A stretch of DNA of 6,516 nt from Treponema sp. (GCA_031254795.1 JAIRTS010000011.1:1-6516); one strand, 5' to 3'. Positions 1 through 5,810 are shown, numbered from the stretch's first letter. Notes: generated by a model from the letters alone, not told the origin. Numbers and translations are program-made.

Positions 1-2
1 AC

Positions 3-110
3 TACACGCTCAAGATAGCCACCCAAAGCTCGGCGAAAGGCTCAAGCGGCCTCCTCAAAAGCCTGCGGGAGATTCACTCCGAGTTCAAGCTGACCGCCCA
101 TTCCGCGTAG
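3..110 (+). CDS. Possible C-terminal tail of an unidentified protein (partial)
   Basis: An open frame runs from the window edge to a TAG stop at 108-110 and gives about 35 residues, ending in SEFKLTAHSA. The composition is ordinary (mixed charged and hydrophobic, with a helix-like LLKSLREIHSEFKL stretch) and unlike the Arg/Cys/Ala-rich translations of the repeat array that follows. That is the only reason to favour it. I do not recognise the family. If real, the gene converges on trmB and the repeat array lies between the two 3' ends. So short an open stretch can arise by chance. A minus-strand frame is also open across part of it, but that frame runs out of the repeat array. Confidence 0.3.
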   Translation, partial: YTLKIATQSSAKGSSGLLKSLREIHSEFKLTAHSA

Positions 111-127
111 CCCCGCCGCGCCGCGCG

Positions 128-447
128 GGCTTGCCATAGGGCGCTGCGTTGGCTTATCGCAGGGTACTGCGTTAGTTTGGCGCAGGATGCTGCGCAGGCT
201 TGGCGCAGCATCCTGCGCAGGCTTGTCACAGGGTACTGCGCGGGTTTGCCGCAGGGCGCTGCGTTGGCTTGTCGCAGGGCGCCGCGCGGGCTTGCCGCAG
301 GGTACTGCGTTGGCTTGGCGCAGCATCCTGCGCAGGCTTGTCACAGGGTACTGCGTTGGCTTGGCGCAGGGCGCTGCGCAGACTTATCGCAGGGTACTGC
401 GTTGGCTTGGCGCAGGGCGTTGCGAAAGTGTCTGGCGGGTACTGCTC
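128..447. repeat. 23-bp tandem repeat array, 14 degenerate copies, hairpin-forming
   Basis: Thirteen consecutive units of exactly 23 bp start at 128, 151, 174, 197, 220, 243, 266, 289, 312, 335, 358, 381 and 404. A decayed 21-bp unit follows at 427-447. Each unit reads GGCTTG, two variable-left-stem bases ending in CGCAG (commonly GCGCAG or TCGCAG), a four-base loop, CTGCG, and two variable bases. The CGCAG and CTGCG arms are complementary, so most units can form a tiny stem-loop. The loop is GGTA, GGCG, CATC or GATG. The array sits in gene-free DNA next to the 3' end of trmB. Because 23 is not a multiple of three, frames across it stay open and repeat every 23 codons. They are by-products of the repeat, not genes. 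There are no unique spacers, so it is not a CRISPR array. Its function is unknown. Confidence 0.93.
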
Positions 448-453
448 GGCTTG

Positions 454-522
454 GATCACAAGAGTGATCGCGCGTGGATGAGTTATTGGCGCGGCGCCAC
501 AGGCGGCGACGACGTTCGCCGC
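454..522. other. Short hairpins downstream of trmB (possible transcript end)
   Basis: Three inverted repeats lie between the repeat array and the trmB stop: GATCAC/GTGATC with a 4-base loop at 454-469, GGCGC/GCGCC with a 1-base loop at 488-498, and GCGGCGA/TCGCCGC with a 6-base loop at 503-522. The last begins five bases past the trmB stop, where a terminator would be expected. None is followed by a run of T on the minus strand, so none is a standard rho-independent terminator. They may protect the mRNA 3' end, or termination may be Rho-dependent. No gene is seen in 448-526. Confidence 0.35.
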
Positions 523-526
523 GAGG

Positions 527-1186
527 TCATTCCTTTCTGAAAAAAAGTTCCCGTATCTCCCTGTTTTTCAAAAGCCCTTTTTCTTCAAATTTCGTTTTGG
601 GCCTCCAGGGTTGGGGTTCCGCGAACCCCGGCGCGTAGGCGTTTGTCAAGCCGGGCGTCGCGGACAATTCGGCGAGCGCCCAATCCCCGTATTCCGCCCA
701 GTCCGTTGTCATGTACACATAGCCGCCGGGCTTGAGTTTCGCCGCGAGCGTGGAGGTGAAGGGTTTCTGGATGAGCCTGCGTTTGTGGTGGCGTTTCTTG
801 GGCCACGGATCGGGAAAAAAGATATGAAAGCCGTCTGTGGAGGAGTCTCCCAGCATTTTTTCAACCGCTTCCACAGCGTCATGCTCAATGACGCGGATAT
901 TGCCGATGTTCCGGCGCTCGATCTCCCACAACAGCTTGCCTATGCCGGGTTTATGCACCTCTATGCCAAGATAATTGCTGCTCCCCTCGGCCTCCGCGAT
1001 CCGGGCGGTCGCTATGCCCATGCCAAAGCCTATCTCAACAATGGCGCGGTTGTCATTGCCAAAAACAAGAGAGAAATCGAGTTTTTTTTCTTCAAAGGGG
1101 ATCGTATAGCGCGAAAAAAATGTCTCGTATGACCTGCGCTGGGCGCAGGTCATACGTCCTGAACGTAAAACATAACTTTTATTCAT
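527..1186 (-). CDS. trmB: tRNA (guanine-N7-)-methyltransferase TrmB
   Basis: This 219-residue protein has the usual length and motif order of TrmB, which transfers a methyl group from S-adenosylmethionine to N7 of guanine 46 in the variable loop of many tRNAs, in the cytoplasm. Visible motifs are the N-terminal RSGRMTCAQ (residues 8-16), the SAM-binding EIGFGMG (51-57), GIEVH (74-78), EHDAVE (101-106), the family signature FPDPWPKKRHHKRR (124-137), TTDW (160-163) and TKFEEKG (198-204). The conserved RMTxAQ segment starts at residue 11, so the ATG at 1186 is a sound start and a downstream Met would remove family sequence. There is no clear Shine-Dalgarno. The gene begins six bases after the stop of the kinase-like gene, which suggests translational coupling and a shared transcript. 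A 14-bp perfect hairpin lies within codons 11-20. Identification is firm by motif; the tRNA target is family knowledge. Confidence 0.96.
   Translation of the reverse strand: MNKSYVLRSGRMTCAQRRSYETFFSRYTIPFEEKKLDFSLVFGNDNRAIVEIGFGMGIATARIAEAEGSSNYLGIEVHKPGIGKLLWEIERRNIGNIRVIEHDAVEAVEKMLGDSSTDGFHIFFPDPWPKKRHHKRRLIQKPFTSTLAAKLKPGGYVYMTTDWAEYGDWALAELSATPGLTNAYAPGFAEPQPWRPKTKFEEKGLLKNREIRELFFRKE
1114..1156 (-). terminator. Terminator-like hairpin inside the start of trmB (possible attenuator)
   Basis: Positions 1126-1139 and 1143-1156 are perfectly complementary: 14 bp closed by a 3-base loop. Read in the direction of trmB transcription, the stem is followed by a 5-base spacer (AGACA) and then seven T at 1120-1114. 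This resembles a rho-independent terminator, except that the T run normally follows the stem directly. It lies within trmB codons 11-20 and encodes the conserved RMTCAQRRSY segment, so coding constraint limits it and may have produced it by chance. If active, it would reduce transcription into trmB from the gene upstream. Confidence 0.4.
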
Positions 1187-1192
1187 AGCGAA

Positions 1193-2023
1193 TTACGGAA
1201 CTATGCTGTACTCCTGCACCACTTGTATTTCGGATCTCACCGTGATGGAAGCGTATCCCGCCGCCTTCTCTATCGCCGCCGAGATCGCCGCGTCAATCAG
1301 CGCTTGAGAATTCGCGACGCCGTACAGTACGATTTTATCTCCGGTCGCAACAACATCAAGGAAATGAATCGGCGCCTCTCTTTCATACAGGATGAAATGC
1401 TTGATTTCCTGCGCCAGCGTGGCTTCCCTGACGCGCGTTTCATGCAGGGCTTGCGTTTCTTCGGTGATGTAGTAATCCGCCAGTTGTTTTATCACTTCCG
1501 TACAAACCGAAGGGGGCGTATGTCCTGTGTTCAAGGTCAAAAGGTAATTTTCAGGCGCCCTCCAATCCATGTCAAAGAAGTAATGGTGAAAGCCGCTTCT
1601 GTCGTTGTCGCTTTTTTCTATGATTCGTTTCGCTTTTTTTTCATCGCAGTGAAAGTAGCTCTTCACCCGCTCAACGCGGATTTCCGGCGCGGCGGCTAAG
1701 AAAATCGACAGAACGCCCGGAATGTCCCTGAAAATGGCGCTCGCCCCCCTGCCGATAAACACCGTGTTTCCCAGCCTGGCTTCGGCGAGCATGGATGTTT
1801 TAAGAAAGTGAAGGTAGTTGTCCCTGTCCTGAGACAAAGACGCCCATAGCGGCGGTTTCCGCTCGTCATACTTTTTCAGCCTGGCGTCGTCAAGCCCATA
1901 GGACTTGATCTTTTGCTCCAGCGTATTCTTGTCAACAAGCCGGTAATTAAGTTTTTTCGCCAATTCGACGGCGGTTTCATCGCCCAACGCCGCGAGCTCG
2001 CGGGAAATAGTGATAATTGCCAT
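1193..2023 (-). CDS. Cytidylate-kinase-like protein with C-terminal BON-like domain
   Basis: A 276-residue protein. Residues 1 to about 185 match the cytidylate-kinase-like family (Pfam Cytidylate_kin2 type): ITISREL at 4-10, a helix ending LNYRLVDK (25-32), VFIGRGASAIF (88-98), SIFLAAAPEIRVERV (106-120) and, near the end, NYLLTLNTG (159-167). In most members the loop after SRE is Gly-rich (GSGG type). Here it is LAALGDETA, so phosphate binding may be altered and the substrate cannot be assumed. Residues about 203-270 have the alternating pattern of a BON domain (hydrophobic helix, V-A-TGDKIVLYGVAN, a second helix, then a TVRSEIQVV strand); this is inferred from pattern only. The start is well supported: AGAGGAGT at 2036-2029 lies six bases before the ATG. 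A terminator separates it from oadB, and trmB follows after six bases. A role in CMP phosphorylation is unproven; binding or regulation is also possible. Confidence 0.82.
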   Translation of the reverse strand: MAIITISRELAALGDETAVELAKKLNYRLVDKNTLEQKIKSYGLDDARLKKYDERKPPLWASLSQDRDNYLHFLKTSMLAEARLGNTVFIGRGASAIFRDIPGVLSIFLAAAPEIRVERVKSYFHCDEKKAKRIIEKSDNDRSGFHHYFFDMDWRAPENYLLTLNTGHTPPSVCTEVIKQLADYYITEETQALHETRVREATLAQEIKHFILYEREAPIHFLDVVATGDKIVLYGVANSQALIDAAISAAIEKAAGYASITVRSEIQVVQEYSIVP

Positions 2024-2049
2024 AGAGAACTCCTCTTTTTATAATTAAA

Positions 2050-2073
2050 GAAATTAACGTAATGAAATTAACG
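2050..2073 (-). promoter_or_regulatory. 14-bp direct repeat in AT-rich leader of the kinase-like gene
   Basis: GAAATTAACG occurs at 2050-2059 and again at 2064-2073 (plus-strand reading), 14 bp apart, with partial similarity continuing beyond each copy. The repeat lies in an AT-rich stretch just upstream of the Shine-Dalgarno of the kinase-like gene and beside a GC-rich hairpin. Its position suits a regulator-binding site or an AT-rich promoter element. I could not find a convincing -35/-10 pair here. Confidence 0.3.
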
Positions 2074-2076
2074 AAT

Positions 2077-2101
2077 TACCCCGCCCTAAAGGGGCGGGGT
2101 A
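2077..2101 (-). terminator. Second GC-rich hairpin between oadB and the kinase-like gene
   Basis: TACCCCGCCC (2077-2086) and GGGCGGGGTA (2092-2101) are perfectly complementary, giving a 10-bp, very GC-rich stem with a 5-base loop. On the minus strand it is followed by AU-rich sequence with only short T runs. It may be a back-up terminator for the oad operon or a structured 5' leader of the kinase-like gene. The structure is plain; the role is inferred. Confidence 0.5.
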
Positions 2102-2121
2102 GCCGCCTGCGCTTTCCAATG

Positions 2122-2147
2122 AAAAACGGCAATTCCCCGCCGTTTTT
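2122..2147 (-). terminator. Rho-independent terminator of the oadGAB operon
   Basis: AAAAACGGC (2122-2130) and GCCGTTTTT (2139-2147) are perfectly complementary around an 8-base loop. On the minus strand, the stem's 3' arm ends in five T. The structure begins seven bases past the oadB stop. Because one arm starts with A and the other ends with T, it can also work in the plus direction. It most likely marks the end of the oad transcript. Confidence 0.8.
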
Positions 2148-2154
2148 GGAACTG

Positions 2155-3585
2155 TCAGCCTCCGTAGGTCGCGATCATGACTCCGGCCGCAATGGCGGTG
2201 CCAATGACGCCGGCGACATTCGGCCCCATGGCGTGCATGAGCAGGAAATTGCCGGGGTCTGTTTCAAGCCCCACCTTGTTGGAAACACGGGCGGCCATAG
2301 GCACCGCGGACACGCCCGCTGAGCCGATGAGCGGGTTTATCTTCTCTTTGAGGAAGAGATTCATAAACTTCGCCACAAAAATGCCGCTGGCAGTCGCGAC
2401 GGCGAAAGCCACCAAGCCAATCACGACGATTGACAGGGAGCGGGGGTTAAGGAACTTTTCGGGGGTCATTTGACTTCCCACGCCCAGGGACAGGAAAATC
2501 GTGACGATGTTCATAAGCTCGTTCTGGAGCGTGTTGGAAAGCCTGTCGACGACGCCGGTTTCCTTGAGGAAGTTGCCAAACATGAGGCAGCCGATAAGCG
2601 GGGACGCGGAGGGAATGAACAGTACGCTCAGGGTAAACACCACCATGGGGAATAGTATCTTTTCCACCTTGGACACTTCGCGGAGTTGCTTCATCCTGAT
2701 GAGTCTTTCTTTCTTGGATGTCAACGCCCGCATAATAGGCGGCTGAATCACCGGCACCAGCGCCATATAGGAATACGCCGCGACCGCGACGGTCGCAAGG
2801 AGTTGCGGCGCCAGTTTCGCGGAGATGTAGATCGTTGTAGGGCCGTCCGCGCCGCCGATAATGGCCGCGGCGCAGGCTTCCAGCATGTTAAAGTCAACGC
2901 CCGGAATAAGATTCATCGCGGTGATGGCGAAAAGCGTGCCGAAAACGCCGAACTGGGCGGACGCGCCGAGCAGGGCGGTCTTGGGGTTGGCGATAAGGGG
3001 GCCAAAGTCCGTCATCGCGCCTATGCCCATAAAGATAATCAGAGGGAAAAACTCGTTGCCGACGCCTGCTCTGTAAATGACATCCAGAAAGCCTTGATGC
3101 TCGCGGACCCCTTCTTCCATGATGAGGCGCCCGGCGTCCCCCATGCCGGCGAGCGGCACGTTGACAAACACAATGCCGAACCCAATGGGTATGAGCAGCA
3201 ACGGCTCAAACCCTTTGGCGGCGCCCAGGTAGATGACGATAAACCCGACAATGAGCATGAGAAGCTCTTGCCAGCCCGGAACTTGTATGGGAAGCCCGGC
3301 CGGGGTCACCGCGTCTTTCTTATCGGTGATAAACGCATGTATGCCCGTCGTTTTTACCAGCTGATCCAAAAAGCCGTCCAATGTAATCGTGTCGATGTTC
3401 TCGCTGCCCTCAATGATCCCGTGGGGATTGAGAATGGAAGCGTATTCCCGCGCCGGAGCGGCGTCTTGCGCGAAGACATTGGACATAAAAGAGAATATGA
3501 AAGCTCCGGCAAGCAAAACAAGGCAGAGCTTCGTAATAAAAACAGGGTCTTTTTTGTGGTTAAGTTGCGGCATATTGTTTCTCAT
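2155..3585 (-). CDS. oadB: Na+-translocating oxaloacetate decarboxylase, beta subunit
   Basis: This 476-residue, strongly hydrophobic protein is the OadB/GcdB/MmdB-type membrane subunit, which decarboxylates carboxybiotin and couples the reaction to Na+ export. Diagnostic segments are FEPLLLIPIGFG (126-137), GAMTDFGPLIANP (189-201), GGADGPT (244-250; D247 is the essential Asp of the family), AAYSYMALVPVIQPP (269-283) and NPLIGSAGVSAVP (417-429), which carries the conserved Asn, Gly and Ser of the Na+ site. Residues 1-100 exceed the usual N-terminus: a basic start, a hydrophobic stretch at about 16-38, then VFA-QDA, which looks like a signal peptidase I site, and a polar linker. The ATG at 3585 overlaps the oadA stop as ATGA, implying translational coupling. 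The ATG of Met5 (3573) is an alternative, with GGATGAG upstream. Oxaloacetate specificity comes from the neighbouring OadA. Confidence 0.95.
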   Translation of the reverse strand: MRNNMPQLNHKKDPVFITKLCLVLLAGAFIFSFMSNVFAQDAAPAREYASILNPHGIIEGSENIDTITLDGFLDQLVKTTGIHAFITDKKDAVTPAGLPIQVPGWQELLMLIVGFIVIYLGAAKGFEPLLLIPIGFGIVFVNVPLAGMGDAGRLIMEEGVREHQGFLDVIYRAGVGNEFFPLIIFMGIGAMTDFGPLIANPKTALLGASAQFGVFGTLFAITAMNLIPGVDFNMLEACAAAIIGGADGPTTIYISAKLAPQLLATVAVAAYSYMALVPVIQPPIMRALTSKKERLIRMKQLREVSKVEKILFPMVVFTLSVLFIPSASPLIGCLMFGNFLKETGVVDRLSNTLQNELMNIVTIFLSLGVGSQMTPEKFLNPRSLSIVVIGLVAFAVATASGIFVAKFMNLFLKEKINPLIGSAGVSAVPMAARVSNKVGLETDPGNFLLMHAMGPNVAGVIGTAIAAGVMIATYGG

Positions 3586-5333
3586 CCAATTTCAGCCACA
3601 GGTTGCTGCGCCGACACTTTGGCGCCCGCGGGGACAAGAAAATGAACTTTTCCGCCTGCGGTCGCCTTTATTTCCAATTCCATCTTCATGGACTCAATGA
3701 TGATCACCGTGTCGCCGGAAGCGACTTGCGCGCCCTCGTCAACCGCGTGGCGGATGACGCTGCCGGCTACCGGCGCGGGTATGACACTCCCTCCGCCGGA
3801 CGGAGCCGCCGCTACAGGCGCAGGCGCCGCGCCCTCCGCCGGAGCCGTGATGACCGTGCCTGCGGGCGCCACCACGACGTTGTAGTTCGCGCCGTTCACG
3901 TTGACCACGTACTTGGCGGCCTCGTTTTTGCCTGCGGGAGCGGATGGCGCGGGAGCGTCAGGCTCCGGCTTGAAGACCACCGGCCCCTGCGAACGTTTCT
4001 TGAAGAAATCAGGCGCGATTTTCGGGAACATGGCGTAGGAAAGCACATCCTCCACAGAAGGCGTGTCCGTGGCGAGGAGTTTTTTGACTTCCGCCTCAAG
4101 TTTTTCATATTCCGGCGGAATATCGTCAGCCGGACGGTGCGTGACTTCTTTTTCGAGTTTGAGGGCGTCCAAGGCTTTCTTCACCAGGTCGGGGTTTTTG
4201 GGCGCGGGACACGCGCCGTATTTGCCTGCCAAAAGGTCTTTTGACTCGGCGGTGAGGGTCGCGTACCTGCCCTGCAGCACGTTGAGAACAGCCTGGGTTC
4301 CCACAATCTGGCTTGTGGGCGTCACCAGCGACGGATACCCGAAGTCCTTTTGCACAAGGGGGATTTCCCTGAGAACAGCGTCCATTTTGTTCAGGGCGCC
4401 TTGCTCTTTGAGTTGCCCCTCCATGTTGGAGAGCATGCCGCCCGGCACCTGAGACACAAGGATGCGGGTGTCCGCGCCGAGGAAGCCGGATTCGAATTTT
4501 TTGTAATTCTTCTTGACTTCGCGGAAATACGCGGCGATTTCAAGAAGCAGGTTCGTGTCAAGCCCGGTGTCGTATTCGGTGCCTTTGAAAATTTCAACCA
4601 TAGTTTCCGTGGGGCTGTGGCTTGTTCCCATAGCGAGGGGGGAAATGACCGTATCAAGGATTTCCGCGCCCGCTTCGGCGGCTTTGACCAGCGCGGCCAC
4701 AGACATGCCGGTCGTCGAGTGGGAGTGAATCTCTATCGGGATGGAAACCGCTTTTTTGAGGGCTTTGACAAGCTCGTACGCCTCGTAGGGTTTCAGAAGT
4801 CCCGCCATATCTTTTATCGCAAGGCTGCTCGCGCCGATTTTTTCGTATTCTTTGGCAAGCTCCACATATTTTTCACGAGTGTGAAAGGGAGTGGTCGCGT
4901 AGGAAATAGCCGCCTGAATGTGTTTGCCCGTTTTTTTCGCGGCTTCGGTGGCGGTTTTGAAATTTCTGGGGTCGTTTAAGGCGTCGAAAATACGGAAGAT
5001 TTCAACGCCGTTCTTCGCGGCGGCTTCGACGAACTTTGTCACCACGTCGTCCGCGTAATGCCGGTAGCCCAGCAGGTTCTGCCCGCGCAACAGCATCATG
5101 ATCGGGGTGTTGGGAAGCGCGGCTTTGAGCTTGCGGAGTCGCTCCCACGGGTCTTCGTTCAGAAACCGCATCGCGGTGTCAAACGTCGCGCCGCCCCAGG
5201 CTTCAAGCGCGAAATAGCCCACTTTGTCGAGCTTATCGCAAATAGGAAGCATGTCCGCGGTAACCATGCGGGTCGCGAACAGGGATTGATGGGCGTCCCT
5301 TAGCGCCAAATCGGTAAGTTTAATTTTAGCCAT
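3582..5333 (-). CDS. oadA: Oxaloacetate decarboxylase, alpha subunit (carboxyltransferase with biotin domain)
   Basis: A full-length 583-residue alpha subunit. It moves the carboxyl group of oxaloacetate to biotin, releasing pyruvate; the carboxybiotin then reaches OadB. Residues 1 to about 290 form the HMG-CoA-lyase-like TIM barrel: LRDAHQS (11-17, metal ligand D13), WGGATFD (46-52), LRGQN (82-86), FRIFDALND (113-121), AIKDMAG (172-178, with the Lys expected to be carboxylated, K174) and HSHSTTG (203-209, metal ligands H203 and H205). The conserved carboxyltransferase domain follows to about 450 (QVPGGMLSN, TPTSQIVGTQA). Two Ala/Pro-rich linkers (about 456-468 and 497-514) flank a short strand-rich segment. 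The C-terminal biotinyl domain has ESMKME, with the biotin attached to K550, 33 residues from the end. AAGGAGGA five bases before the ATG is a strong ribosome site. A homologous pyruvate carboxylase B subunit is the main alternative; oadB and oadG next door favour decarboxylase. Confidence 0.97.
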   Translation of the reverse strand: MAKIKLTDLALRDAHQSLFATRMVTADMLPICDKLDKVGYFALEAWGGATFDTAMRFLNEDPWERLRKLKAALPNTPIMMLLRGQNLLGYRHYADDVVTKFVEAAAKNGVEIFRIFDALNDPRNFKTATEAAKKTGKHIQAAISYATTPFHTREKYVELAKEYEKIGASSLAIKDMAGLLKPYEAYELVKALKKAVSIPIEIHSHSTTGMSVAALVKAAEAGAEILDTVISPLAMGTSHSPTETMVEIFKGTEYDTGLDTNLLLEIAAYFREVKKNYKKFESGFLGADTRILVSQVPGGMLSNMEGQLKEQGALNKMDAVLREIPLVQKDFGYPSLVTPTSQIVGTQAVLNVLQGRYATLTAESKDLLAGKYGACPAPKNPDLVKKALDALKLEKEVTHRPADDIPPEYEKLEAEVKKLLATDTPSVEDVLSYAMFPKIAPDFFKKRSQGPVVFKPEPDAPAPSAPAGKNEAAKYVVNVNGANYNVVVAPAGTVITAPAEGAAPAPVAAAPSGGGSVIPAPVAGSVIRHAVDEGAQVASGDTVIIIESMKMELEIKATAGGKVHFLVPAGAKVSAQQPVAEIG

Positions 5334-5338
5334 AAAAA

Positions 5339-5346
5339 TCCTCCTT
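5339..5346 (-). promoter_or_regulatory. Strong ribosome binding site of oadA
   Basis: On the minus strand the sequence is AAGGAGGA, a near-perfect match to the anti-Shine-Dalgarno, five bases before the oadA ATG and just after the oadG stop codon (5350-5348). It fixes the oadA start and suggests OadA is made in large amounts relative to OadG. Confidence 0.85.
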
Positions 5347-5347
5347 C

Positions 5348-5593
5348 TTAATGTGTTTTACGGTATTCGGCGACAGACGAGGCGATAACAGCGGCGACGG
5401 TCGCGTCGGCGGCGCCTGTTGATGAAACCTTCTGCTTTTGAGGCGCAGGTTCTTCCTTATCTAAACCTAAAGTGTGAATTATTTTTCCAACCCATGTTAT
5501 GCTAATGATGAGAATTATCAAAAAGCCGAACACGGTTCCCATGCCAAGCAGGGTTAGTATCCCGCTTTGCTCGAACATCTGGCCAATGGTCAT
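5348..5593 (-). CDS. oadG: Oxaloacetate decarboxylase, gamma subunit (small membrane anchor)
   Basis: An 81-residue protein with one membrane segment (about residues 11-36, ILTLLGMGTVFGFLIILIIS), a charged and Pro/Gln-containing linker, and an Ala-rich C-terminal helix, VAAVIASSVAEYRK. That is the OadG architecture: the membrane part holds OadB and the tail binds OadA and assists carboxyl transfer. A longer reading begins at a TTG at 5641. The ATG at 5593 is preferred because an AGGGGG ribosome site precedes it by about eight bases, and because the likely promoter -10 box lies inside the longer form. The gene is first in the operon, 14 bases upstream of oadA. Sequence identity in this family is low, so the call rests on length, topology, C-terminal pattern and position. 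Confidence 0.88.
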   Translation of the reverse strand: MTIGQMFEQSGILTLLGMGTVFGFLIILIISITWVGKIIHTLGLDKEEPAPQKQKVSSTGAADATVAAVIASSVAEYRKTH

Positions 5594-5623
5594 GGCGTAT
5601 CCCCCTAAATAAAATATGACGCC

Positions 5624-5652
5624 ATCATAGCAAATTTTCAAAAATGAGGCAA
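5624..5652 (-). promoter_or_regulatory. Sigma-70-type promoter for oadGAB
   Basis: On the minus strand, TTGCCT (5652-5647; 4 of 6 match TTGACA) and TATGAT (5629-5624; 5 of 6 match TATAAT) are separated by exactly 17 bases. Transcription would start near 5617, giving a leader of about 24 bases before the oadG ATG at 5593. Spacing and position are good; no transcript evidence is available here. Confidence 0.6.
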
Positions 5653-5810
5653 GTGGGAATAGGGGAGGTCGCTATCGCGGCGCGCGCTTCCGGTCTGACG
5701 CGCGCGCGAGCGGCGCCAGCGCCTGACGGATGCCGCGCGGTTTTTCTCTAGCGGGCGTAATGGCGCTCTTTGATCACGACTAGATAAAAAAAAGTAAAAA
5801 AAACACTTAA
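5653..5810. other. Divergent intergenic region: GC-rich palindromes, then phased A-tracts
   Basis: No convincing gene is seen here. The left part is very GC-rich: GCGCGCGC at 5680-5687 and 5700-5707 around a 12-base loop, GGCGC/GCGCC at 5712-5723, and the palindrome CCGCGCGG at 5733-5740 followed by five T. GCGGC (5710-5714) and GCCGC (5732-5736) can close a larger plus-strand hairpin ending in that T run, which looks like a terminator although no plus-strand gene precedes it. The right part switches sharply to A-rich DNA, with eight-A tracts at 5786-5793 and 5796-5803, ten bases apart, and a seven-A tract at 5819-5825. Confidence 0.55.

Noticed and set aside
128..447. CRISPR array
   Set aside because: The 23-bp units are contiguous, with no unique spacers and no cas gene nearby.
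42..540. Several open frames of about 77-117 codons on both strands across the left end
   Set aside because: They are read through the 23-bp repeat. Three units equal 69 bases, so each frame repeats every 23 residues in the same Arg/Cys/Ala-rich pattern on both strands, and none has a convincing ribosome site.
611..1132. 173-codon plus-strand open frame antisense to trmB
   Set aside because: trmB motifs are complete on the other strand; this frame shows no recognisable domain.
2024..2076. A sigma-70 promoter for the kinase-like gene in the AT-rich leader
   Set aside because: TTTAAT could be a -10 box, but the matching -35 is poor (3 of 6 at best) and the start point would fall almost on the ribosome site.
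2686..3645. 319-codon plus-strand open frame
   Set aside because: It lies antisense to oadB, whose conserved motifs are clear. Its translation is rich in Arg, His and Asp without family features, as expected for a shadow frame.
5594..5641. TTG-initiated 16-residue N-terminal extension of OadG
   Set aside because: It has no ribosome site, overlaps the probable promoter -10, and the ATG at 5593 has a good ribosome site.
5758..5783. Tiny plus-strand open frame starting at the ATG in GTAATGGCG
   Set aside because: Only seven codons before a stop and no ribosome site.
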